Assembly (NCBI GenBank): GCA_964247975.1
Contig: CAXTWH010000012.1
Location: 46,237-110,236, forward strand
Reading direction: 5' to 3'
From: KBS-96 sp964247975
Lineage (GTDB): Bacteria; Acidobacteriota; Terriglobia; Bryobacterales; Bryobacteraceae
Length of the DNA stretch: 64,000 bases
The notes below the pieces were generated by a model. That model did not search any database, was not told the origin of the DNA, and saw nothing but the letters and a program-made list of their open reading frames with translations. Of the stretch, positions 9,162 through 16,038 are shown piece by piece. Position numbers and translations under genes: made by a program. Every line of letters starts with the position of its first letter. Within the stretch, counting starts at the first letter, position 1.

Positions 9162-9178
9162 GCTCGCACTTAGCGAGC
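9162..9178 (+). promoter_or_regulatory. Short hairpin in the leader of csm1, with a possible extended -10 upstream
   Basis: A 6-bp perfect inverted repeat, GCTCGC (9162-9167) and GCGAGC (9173-9178), encloses a 5-base loop and ends 17 bases before the csm1 start. About 20-30 bases further upstream, TGCTATCCT (9128-9136) resembles an extended -10 box, although no good -35 is visible. Together they could mark a separate promoter for the csm operon. This is weak evidence. Confidence 0.3.
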
Positions 9179-9195
9179 CGCTTTGACCTTTTGCT

Positions 9196-10656
9196 ATGTC
9201 GCTGCAAGTCTTTCTGCAAGCTCAACTCCTCGGAAGCGAACGCTTCCTTGCTTCTGCTCCTTTCCAAATTGATGATTTCGCGGAACTACTCGGACGCTGC
9301 GGTTGGCTAAGCCTTGTTTGTGAAGTGCTGCCGCGTGCTTTGTTAGAGGAAATTAGACTTTCCAGAAAGCTTCTAGGCTCGGGCGGCGCAGAACAATTTC
9401 TGCTGTTGCTGACGGATGAATCAATCGCCAAGGCAGAAGAATTTCTTCGTCAGGCAAATGCGGTTCTGGGCGGATTGTCGGGCGGAATCTTAAGACTGGT
9501 TTGGGTCAGCACGGAAAACCTGGGCGCCTGGCCGATTGTGCGTAAACGGCTGGATGACGCGCTTACACAACGCATGTCCGCTCCCCTGGCGAAATCTTCT
9601 GACGCGCCTACCAGTTTCGCGCCATTTCAAAAATCAGACGATCTTGCGACGGATTATTTTTCTTCCTTCGGAAAAGCACTAGTGTCTGCTTCATCGATAG
9701 GATGGTCGCCGGAACAGCCGGGACTGCTTGAATGTAATGGCGGCAAGCATAGTTGGCCTTTACGAGACCAAAGCGCGCCGGAAGAAGATGCTATTACTTA
9801 CCCGCGCTGCTACGCTTTAAACGAACAACAGCAGGTCGCTTCTTTGCAGGACTTGGCGGCACAAGCGGAAGGCGCTTCGCGTTGGGGCATTTTACGCGGC
9901 GATGTAGATAACTTTGAATTGCGCTTGAAGCGGACCAACTCGGTAGAAGAGCATATTCACTTTTCCGTGTTGTTTAAAGAATTCGTAGTGGGTGAGTTGT
10001 CGCTCTTTTGCGCTTTGCCGGAGTTTCAAAATAAGATAAGCGTTTTATACCGGGGCGGCGATGATTTTGCGGTAATCGGCGCGTGGGACAGCCTGGTAGC
10101 ATTGGGCCGCGAGATGCAGCGGGTGTTTGAAAAATTTGTAGCGGGAAACCTGCAATCGTTTGCGGGGCTCGAAGGCAAGACTATCAGCATGACGCTGGCC
10201 GTAGCGGAAACGGATGATTCTCCGCTGATGGTGTTTGAACAAGCGGGATTGCAGTTGCAAGCGGCAAAGGCGACCGATATGGGCACGTTCCATTTGTTTG
10301 GCCGCACGCTCGAATGGAAGCGCCTCCCTGATGCCGAAGAGTTGAAGAACAGCCTCGTTCGACTGGTAAAAGAATTCGGGTATTCGGCGGAGTATATACG
10401 CGACCTGGCGTCGGTGTACCGCGAAGCTTATTCGGCGCAGGCAACCCGGAAAACAAAAGCGATCCGGGTGGATAAGCCTTGGCGCACGTACCTGCGCCTG
10501 GGGCGCATTATTCCGGTATCGAAGCAGCGGGATTTGAATCAACTGCGAAGCAGCCTGATTGCCAATCTGATCGGCACGAAAACAGCTAGTGCAAAGCTTC
10601 GGCCTTCAGGCCGGGTCGGTTTGGAATGGGCGCGTCTCGCGACCGACAGTCAATAA
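9196..10656 (+). CDS. csm1: Type III-A CRISPR Csm1/Cas10 lacking the HD nuclease domain
   Basis: This is the large subunit of a Csm interference complex. In the family, the second palm domain turns ATP into cyclic oligoadenylate second messengers when target RNA is bound. Here residues ca. 1-135 match palm domain 1 (GSGGAEQFLLLLTDE), ca. 225-390 match palm domain 2 with RGDVDNF (234-240) and an intact GGDD (287-290, in LYRGGDDFAVIGAWD), and ca. 395-486 match the C-terminal helical domain. Usual Csm1 proteins are around 750-850 residues; this one has 486 because it starts at palm 1, so the HD ssDNase domain is absent. The upstream 98 bases are non-coding, so it is not hidden by a frameshift. 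Only two cysteines (180 and 205) remain where the zinc ribbon normally has four. It leads the csm1-5 operon. Confidence 0.93.
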   Translation: MSLQVFLQAQLLGSERFLASAPFQIDDFAELLGRCGWLSLVCEVLPRALLEEIRLSRKLLGSGGAEQFLLLLTDESIAKAEEFLRQANAVLGGLSGGILRLVWVSTENLGAWPIVRKRLDDALTQRMSAPLAKSSDAPTSFAPFQKSDDLATDYFSSFGKALVSASSIGWSPEQPGLLECNGGKHSWPLRDQSAPEEDAITYPRCYALNEQQQVASLQDLAAQAEGASRWGILRGDVDNFELRLKRTNSVEEHIHFSVLFKEFVVGELSLFCALPEFQNKISVLYRGGDDFAVIGAWDSLVALGREMQRVFEKFVAGNLQSFAGLEGKTISMTLAVAETDDSPLMVFEQAGLQLQAAKATDMGTFHLFGRTLEWKRLPDAEELKNSLVRLVKEFGYSAEYIRDLASVYREAYSAQATRKTKAIRVDKPWRTYLRLGRIIPVSKQRDLNQLRSSLIANLIGTKTASAKLRPSGRVGLEWARLATDSQ

Positions 10657-10683
10657 CGTATATAAGGGGATCTGGGTTCGGCA

Positions 10684-11208
10684 ATGGCAGAAACTGAACA
10701 AAAGCAAGAAAATCGTCCGCCACGGGAAGGGCGTGGTGCTGGCGGTGGGGGGCGACGGGAAGAAGGTGGACGGCCGCCGGAAAATCGAGGCTCTGAACGC
10801 GGCGGACCGCCGCGACGCGACCGTGAACGCGGCGATGACCGACGCGGCGACAAACGAATGGAAGGCCCGCCGGAAATTGATTTGGAAAAACTGATTTCCG
10901 ACAGTCTTTACCTGGATAACCAGGCGCACGTTGTGGTGAGCCGGATGCGCGACATGGATTCCGGCACCAAAAGCCAGCTTCGCCGGTTATACAATGCTGT
11001 GCGGCGCGCCACGCGCGCCCCGGAAAGCGACCGCCAGCATGAGTTTGTGATGGTGCGCGCCCGCCTGGCTTATACCATTGCGCGTCATTCGCTGCGCAGC
11101 CTGGATGCTTTGGAGCGGCTGTTATTGCAGGTGACGCGGAAGAATGACACGCGCGGCTACGAACGGTTCCGCGATTTATTTGAAGCTATTGTCGCTTACA
11201 ACGAATAA
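10684..11208 (+). CDS. csm2: Csm2 small subunit with an Arg/Gly-rich N-terminal extension
   Basis: Csm2 is the alpha-helical small subunit that lines the crRNA-target duplex in type III-A complexes. Residues ca. 63-174 carry the conserved core, including LRRLYNAVR and the family-typical ending FRDLFEAIVAYNE. The core alone matches the usual Csm2 size; the whole protein is 174 residues because about 60 N-terminal residues are low-complexity and rich in Arg, Gly, Glu and Pro (for example GGGGRREEGGRPPENRG). This extension resembles disordered RG/RGG RNA-binding tails. The ATG at 10684 follows the csm1 stop by 27 bases, with an AAGGGGA-like site upstream, and the reading frame through the extension is continuous with the core. 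Confidence 0.9.
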   Translation: MAETEQKQENRPPREGRGAGGGGRREEGGRPPENRGSERGGPPRRDRERGDDRRGDKRMEGPPEIDLEKLISDSLYLDNQAHVVVSRMRDMDSGTKSQLRRLYNAVRRATRAPESDRQHEFVMVRARLAYTIARHSLRSLDALERLLLQVTRKNDTRGYERFRDLFEAIVAYNE

Positions 11209-11238
11209 GCGAGCAAAAAGGATTGGAAAGATCGATTC

Positions 11239-12072
11239 ATGAGTTCCCATACTGCTGCCACTGAATTAACTTTTCTCGGCAAGCTGATTCTTCAAGGCGA
11301 GATTAAATGCGAAACCGGCCTTCACATCGGCGCCGGTAAAGGCTCGCTGGAAATTGGCGGCGCTGATAATCCGGTTGTGAAAGACGCTTTCGGCGTTCCT
11401 TATATTCCCGGAAGTTCGCTGCGCGGACGCCTTCGTTCATTGCTGGAACAAACGTCCGGCTTAGCCGTGCCTTCGGAGTTGGTGTATCTTTCCAAGCGCA
11501 AAGGACAGGAAGTTCGGATTCACCAAAGCGACCGGGCCGATGATGAAGTCTGCATTCTGTTCGGGCGCAGCGCGGGCCGGATGGAAAAAGTAGGCGGAGA
11601 AGCGTTGGAAACTTCCGCCGCCACTCCCGCGCGATTGACCTTCTACGATTGCCCGCTGCTGGTGGACAGCATTACTCAGCAGATGCGCGAAAACCTGGAT
11701 GACGAACTGACCGAAGTAAAAAGCGAGAACGCGGTGGACCGCATCACCTCGCAAGCCAACCCGCGCACGCTTGAACGTGTTCCGGCCGGCGCGCGCTTTT
11801 CTTTTCGCATTGTGCTCGATGTGCTTTGCGCCGAAGATAAACCGCTGCTGGGCCGCGTGGCGGAAGCGCTTCGTTTATTGGAAGACGATGCGTTAGGCGG
11901 CGGAGGCAGTCGCGGCAATGGTCGGGTTTCCTTTGGCGCATTGAAACTGGTTTGGCGCTCCAAAGATTATTACGCGCAGGGCTCGGCGGAAAACAGTTTA
12001 CTGGAAAGCGGCGACCTGACGGCACTGCAACAACTGACAACCGCCGGCGATCTGGCAGACCGGTTGAATTAA
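11239..12072 (+). CDS. csm3: Csm3 backbone RAMP with target-RNA cleavage site
   Basis: Csm3 is the repeated backbone subunit of the Csm filament and cuts target RNA every six nucleotides. The 277-residue protein shows the family landmarks: GLHIGAGKG near the start, IGGADNPVVKD, YIPGSSLRGRLR, ENAVDRITSQANPRTLERV and the glycine-rich loop GGGGSRGNGRVSFG. Asp43 in GGADNP aligns with the catalytic Asp33 of streptococcal Csm3, so RNA cleavage is expected to be intact. It is slightly longer than usual because of a C-terminal extension of about 35 residues. It starts 30 bases after csm2. Confidence 0.95.
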   Translation: MSSHTAATELTFLGKLILQGEIKCETGLHIGAGKGSLEIGGADNPVVKDAFGVPYIPGSSLRGRLRSLLEQTSGLAVPSELVYLSKRKGQEVRIHQSDRADDEVCILFGRSAGRMEKVGGEALETSAATPARLTFYDCPLLVDSITQQMRENLDDELTEVKSENAVDRITSQANPRTLERVPAGARFSFRIVLDVLCAEDKPLLGRVAEALRLLEDDALGGGGSRGNGRVSFGALKLVWRSKDYYAQGSAENSLLESGDLTALQQLTTAGDLADRLN

Positions 12073-12104
12073 CCGTTGACCGCGCAGTTTCGTTTACATA
12101 CCCA

Positions 12105-13574
12105 ATGACTTCGGCACTTTTAATTCGGCTGCATCCTTCCGGCCCTTGGCGATTCGGCCCAGGCGACGGCGGACGGGATCGCCTGGACGCGCTGTATCGC
12201 AGCGACCGTTTATTTTCGGCGGTAACGCTGGCTTTTCAGCGTCTCGGGCTGCTTTCCAAATGGCTGGAAGCTACGGCGCAAGCGGAAACGCCGGCCGTAG
12301 TGTTCAGCTCATTATTTCCGTTTCAAACCGATTCGCTGTTTGTGCCGCCGCCTGCGACGTTGTGGCCTCCGCCCGCCGCAGCAGTGCGCATCTCCAGCCC
12401 GGTGTTTTCCACCAAAGTCCGCTGGAGCGCAGCGCGGTTTGTTCCGCTTTCGCTAATTGAAACTCTGCTGCTCGGCCAGCGCGTTCTGGCTGAGCAATGG
12501 CTGGCCGACCCGGAAAGCGGCTGCCTGCTTCGCCGGGATAGGCCGCAATCCAGTCCATTCCGTCTAGTGAATCGCAGCCAAGCGGCGGTAGATCGTTTAA
12601 CCGAAAACGTTAATGGTCATTCTGCAGCTTGTTTGGAGTTTGAACCGGGTGCGGGCCTGTGGTGTGCCGTTACCTTCCAATCGGATGAAGCAAAGCAAAA
12701 TTGGAAGCCCCGATTGGAAGCTGCTTTCCGTTTGCTGGCGGATACAGGCTTTGGCGCGCGCCGTTCCAGCGGTTGGGGACAGATCAGCCGATTTGAAATG
12801 GAAGAGGGCGCGTGGCCGGCCATTCTGCTGCCGAAGCTGAACCGGGTAAAAGTGAATGCCGCCAACAAGGGTTCTGCCGTTGAAGAAACTCCGCTACACT
12901 GGCTGCTTTCGCTTTTTACGCCGGGAACAAACGACCAGATTGATTGGTCGGCTGGAAGCTATTCTTTAACTGTGCGCGGCGGCCGCGTCGAAAGTCTCGC
13001 CGGTTCCGGTTCGCAAAAGAAGCTGGTACGCATGGTGGAAGAAGGCTCCGTGCTTTCCGCGCCGCAGATTCCATTGGGAACAGCGGTGGATGTGGCTCCG
13101 GAAGGATTCGCGCACCCGGTGTACCGCACCGGCTTCGCGCTATCCATTCGCATGCCGGTGGTGCAGTTTGCCGTTGTTGAAGACCCGGCCAGCACCGATC
13201 TCGAAAAAGCTTTGGATGAGGCGTTGAAAGCAGCCGCCGAAGAAAGCGTGCTGGCGGCAGCGGAAGAAAAAGCTGTAGCCATAGCGGAACAATTTGAATC
13301 ACAAGCTGCCGTTGCCGCTGAAAACGAAACAGAACCTGAGAATACAAAGGCCGAAGCTATGCCTCCTAAAACGCCAGAAGAAAACTCCTCCACGGAACGG
13401 ATTGAACATACCGGGGCCACTGACCAGACCGCCCCGCAAACGCCGTTTGACGAAGCACCGACGGCGGCAAGCGATCAAGTGCCGGAGCGTTTGGACGTGG
13501 AAAACACCCCCCTGGCCAAACACGACGAAACAGAAAAGCCGGAAGAAAGCGAAAGCGGGCATGACGGCGTATAA
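12105..13574 (+). CDS. csm4: Csm4 RAMP with a long acidic C-terminal tail
   Basis: Csm4 caps the 5' end of the crRNA and docks Csm1 in type III-A complexes. Residues ca. 1-355 form the RAMP part: an N-terminal ferredoxin-like start (ALLIRLHPSGPWRFGPG), the segment DALYRSDRLFSAVT and the glycine-rich loop GFGARRSSGWGQISRF. From ca. residue 359 to the end (489), about 130 residues form a low-complexity, Ala/Glu/Thr/Pro-rich, strongly acidic tail that is not part of normal Csm4 proteins of about 300 residues. The frame is open further upstream, but the ATG at 12105, 32 bases after csm3, gives the expected N-terminus. The tail end overlaps the csm5 start. Confidence 0.9.
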   Translation: MTSALLIRLHPSGPWRFGPGDGGRDRLDALYRSDRLFSAVTLAFQRLGLLSKWLEATAQAETPAVVFSSLFPFQTDSLFVPPPATLWPPPAAAVRISSPVFSTKVRWSAARFVPLSLIETLLLGQRVLAEQWLADPESGCLLRRDRPQSSPFRLVNRSQAAVDRLTENVNGHSAACLEFEPGAGLWCAVTFQSDEAKQNWKPRLEAAFRLLADTGFGARRSSGWGQISRFEMEEGAWPAILLPKLNRVKVNAANKGSAVEETPLHWLLSLFTPGTNDQIDWSAGSYSLTVRGGRVESLAGSGSQKKLVRMVEEGSVLSAPQIPLGTAVDVAPEGFAHPVYRTGFALSIRMPVVQFAVVEDPASTDLEKALDEALKAAAEESVLAAAEEKAVAIAEQFESQAAVAAENETEPENTKAEAMPPKTPEENSSTERIEHTGATDQTAPQTPFDEAPTAASDQVPERLDVENTPLAKHDETEKPEESESGHDGV

Positions 13575-14706
13575 GGTTACGACTCTCACGCCGCTGCTGG
13601 TCGGCGATGGCCAGGAGTTATCGCCGATTGATTATATGGTCTGGAAAGATCAAGTGAACGTACTCGATCAGCCGCGTATTTTTCGCCTGCTTTCCCGTGG
13701 TCCGCGCTTGGATGGTTACCTGACGCAGCTTCGTAAAGCAGACAAACTGGATTTCGCTTCCTGGGGCGGGTTTGCCCAGAATTTTTCCGAGCGACGCATT
13801 CCTTTTGAACATTCTTCTTCCACGGCCATTTGGGAGAAAACAGGAACCGAAAACCTGTTCATTCCCACTTTCGCATCCGGCCATCAGGGAGCGTATCTGC
13901 CGGGATCAGCGTTGAAAGGCGCATTGCGCACTTCGCTGGTGTTTACGCGTTGGTCTGCTGCCACTCTGGAGAAGCTGGCTTCCTCGCTGGCGGGCGATCG
14001 TCTGCCGCGCCATCCTGCGGAGTCGCTGGAAAACAGCGCGGGCGCAACCCAGGTGCGGGTTCTCGCTACCGCAGATTCAACTCCTATTAATCGCTCCTCA
14101 TTGAAGGTGTTTTTAACGCGGGTAGCCAATTTGGACGCACGACCAGGAAGCGCAGCGCAAGCTTCCTGGAAAGTGGCTGGCCGAGGCAACGTTCCCGCCG
14201 CGCGAATCAACGAAAGCACTCCTACTTTTGTGGAAATGGCAATGCCGGGAACAGAGTTCAGCGGCAGCTTTTTTGAACGCAAGTTTCTGGAAGACCAGCA
14301 GTTCACGCGAGCTTTAGGCTGGCGTTCTACCCCGGATTTAGAACTGTTCATCAAATCGGCCAATGAGTTTGCGGCAGCGCAACTGGAACAACATGATCGT
14401 TTCGCGCAGGCCGCTTCGCTGCAGCGAGTACAACAATCCGTGGCGCGGCTGCAAGGCGAACTGGAAACCGCCAAATCAGGCCGGAACAGTTGTCTGGTAT
14501 GCCTCGGCTGGGGCAGCGGATTTTTATCAAAAACCAGCTTTATTGATACGAGCAACGAGAACATGCGAAAAGTGCTGCGGGCCGTTCCGGCTTTTGGTCG
14601 CGCACTCAAAAACGACACGCCTTTTCCCAAAACACGCCGCATTGTTTTCGCCGGCGGGCAACCGGCGTATCTTCCCGGCTGGGTGAAATTGGAATTGCAG
14701 AGTTAA
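13561..14706 (+). CDS. csm5: Csm5 RAMP, 3'-end cap of the Csm complex
   Basis: Csm5 sits at the crRNA 3' end and helps crRNA maturation in type III-A systems. The 381-residue protein has the expected motifs: YKVTTLTPLLVGDGQELSP at the N-terminus, AYLPGSALKGALRTSL around 115-130 and the C-terminal LGWGSGFLSKTSF. The ATG at 13561 overlaps the end of csm4 by 14 bases, so translation is probably coupled. The frame is open further upstream inside csm4, but the conserved start matches 13561. Its stop TAA (14704-14706) overlaps the stop of the opposing methyltransferase gene, marking the end of the csm operon. No csm6, cas6 or array follows. Confidence 0.92.
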   Translation: MTAYKVTTLTPLLVGDGQELSPIDYMVWKDQVNVLDQPRIFRLLSRGPRLDGYLTQLRKADKLDFASWGGFAQNFSERRIPFEHSSSTAIWEKTGTENLFIPTFASGHQGAYLPGSALKGALRTSLVFTRWSAATLEKLASSLAGDRLPRHPAESLENSAGATQVRVLATADSTPINRSSLKVFLTRVANLDARPGSAAQASWKVAGRGNVPAARINESTPTFVEMAMPGTEFSGSFFERKFLEDQQFTRALGWRSTPDLELFIKSANEFAAAQLEQHDRFAQAASLQRVQQSVARLQGELETAKSGRNSCLVCLGWGSGFLSKTSFIDTSNENMRKVLRAVPAFGRALKNDTPFPKTRRIVFAGGQPAYLPGWVKLELQS

Positions 14707-15421
14707 AACACTTTTCTGTAAAACACGGCATTCAGACGCCACGGAAGATTCGGGAGTAAGCGGTGTCGATATAGAAATCCCCGAAACGTTGACACTTCCA
14801 TAAAGCGGTAGAAGACAAAGTTCCAACTGGCAAGATACCTTTGAATTTCCCAAAAGAGTGGCTTCCCAATTTGCATCGGGCGAAAGGAAATTTCTATATG
14901 GATCAGCCTTATGTGAGGAAGAACGGTTGTGGCGCCGCGCAAAACTCGTAGTTCAGCCCCTTCAACGTCAATCCAAAGAATATCTGGATGTGTTCTGTCG
15001 GCAAAATACTCGTCGAGGGTAGTCGCGTTTACAATGATTTCATCTTGAACGACGTGGCCGCGTCGCTGCGTGTAGTCGGGATTGATGGGAAGCAGGGAAG
15101 AAAATCCAATATCTTTGTTCTGAGAACGAGCGGGGTTCACGGGATAGAATTTCACTGGACCGATGGTATCGGTGACAGCGAGTTCGTTGAAGAAACAATT
15201 TGAGGCATTCTTGCTCCTAAGTAAAGCAAGATTCCTGCGACAGATTTCCGCTGCGCTGGGATTTGGTTCGAAGACATGAAGTTCCCCCCCCCTCCGGGGA
15301 GTTGCTGATATAGCGAGATACCCTCCAGCGCGTCTCTGCTGCCGACATCACAAATAACGGGCTTGTCAGGCAGCAACTTCTTCGCAAACTGAACGAACTT
15401 TGGGCTAAGTTCATCAGCCAT
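14703..15421 (-). pseudogene. FkbM-family methyltransferase, split by a frameshift at a poly-G tract
   Basis: FkbM-type enzymes transfer a methyl group from S-adenosylmethionine, often to sugars of surface polysaccharides. The N-terminal part reads from ATG 15421 (CDVGSRDALEGISLYQQLPG), but the frame is lost at a run of nine Gs on the coding strand (15284-15292). The correct continuation, ELHVFEPNPSAAEICRRNLA, is found right after the run in another frame and continues through FYPVNP, TTLDEYF and LWIDVEGAEL to the stop at 14703. A run of seven or ten Gs would restore one protein of about 240 residues. It overlaps the upstream methyltransferase by one base (TAATG). It could be phase-variable, a real pseudogene or a sequencing error. 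Confidence 0.85.
15284..15292 (-). repeat. Nine-base homopolymer (G on coding strand) at the frameshift
   Basis: Nine consecutive C on the + strand lie inside the FkbM-type gene exactly where its two reading frames meet. Runs of this type slip during replication and are known to switch surface-modification genes on and off in several bacteria; whether that happens here is inference. Confidence 0.9.
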
Positions 15422-15984
15422 TAGAGAGTAACTCCTTCAGTAACGGGTTTAATCACTTGAAATTCAAATTCGATTAGTTTTCCGCGCACCAAATAGCACA
15501 AGTAATGTTCCCAGAATAATCGAAAGCGCGGCCAATGGTTCACGAGGATCTCAAAGCCAAGATATTTCCATAGGCTTAAAAGCTTGACGCGAATTTTGAT
15601 TTCACGAAGATGGACCGTCGAGTAGTAAGCAAAACCCCCGTGATTGGCTCCGAAATAACGGAATGAGTATGAGTTCAGATGCCAGCGGTGGGTTGGGTCG
15701 CAAAAGGATGAAAAATCGGTGTAGTGCGGAGTTGCCAAAAACACGGTTCCGCCAGGTTTTACTAAACGATAGAACTCCTCCAGAGTGCGCATCACATCCG
15801 CCACATGTTCGATCACATGAGCCGCATAGATGTGGTCAAATGAATTGTCAGCGAACGGGTAAGGAAAACAATCGATATCAACGAGAACATCAGCCCGACT
15901 AGCCGGATTACGATCTATGCCAATGGAGTTGGGCAGCTTGTTTAATCCGCAACCGACATCAAGAATTCTTATCTTGCTATCCAC
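15421..15984 (-). CDS. Class I SAM-dependent methyltransferase, 187 aa
   Basis: A Rossmann-fold methyltransferase: motif I is ILDVGCGLNKLPNSIGID near the N-terminus, followed by the acidic loop residue, FPYPFADNSFDHIYAAHVIEH (ca. 40-60) and LVKPGGTVFLATPH. These are features of the methyltransferase-11 type found in polysaccharide and lipid gene clusters. The C-terminal part (ca. 125-187) is rich in aromatic residues and probably shapes the acceptor site. Substrate cannot be named. It overlaps the broken FkbM-type gene by one base, so the two form an operon running toward csm5. Confidence 0.85.
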   Translation of the reverse strand: MDSKIRILDVGCGLNKLPNSIGIDRNPASRADVLVDIDCFPYPFADNSFDHIYAAHVIEHVADVMRTLEEFYRLVKPGGTVFLATPHYTDFSSFCDPTHRWHLNSYSFRYFGANHGGFAYYSTVHLREIKIRVKLLSLWKYLGFEILVNHWPRFRLFWEHYLCYLVRGKLIEFEFQVIKPVTEGVTL

Positions 15985-16038
15985 TCCATTATCATGCCTT
16001 AAAGAGCGAAACTGAACCTCGAAAGGACGCCACTCCGC

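Noticed and set aside
11952..12104. Longer csm4 start within csm3
   Set aside because: The extension has no similarity to Csm4, and the ATG at 12105 gives the family N-terminus.
12959..13589. Several open frames opposite the acidic tail of csm4
   Set aside because: The low-complexity tail gives open frames on both strands; these have no start context or recognisable product.
13884..14642. Long open frame opposite csm5 (252 codons)
   Set aside because: It lies antisense to a well-supported Csm5 and its translation is Ser/Arg/Ala-rich without domains, as expected of a shadow frame.
9098..14702. CRISPR array next to the csm genes
   Set aside because: No 25-40-base repeat with regular spacers was found in the intergenic gaps or elsewhere in the window.
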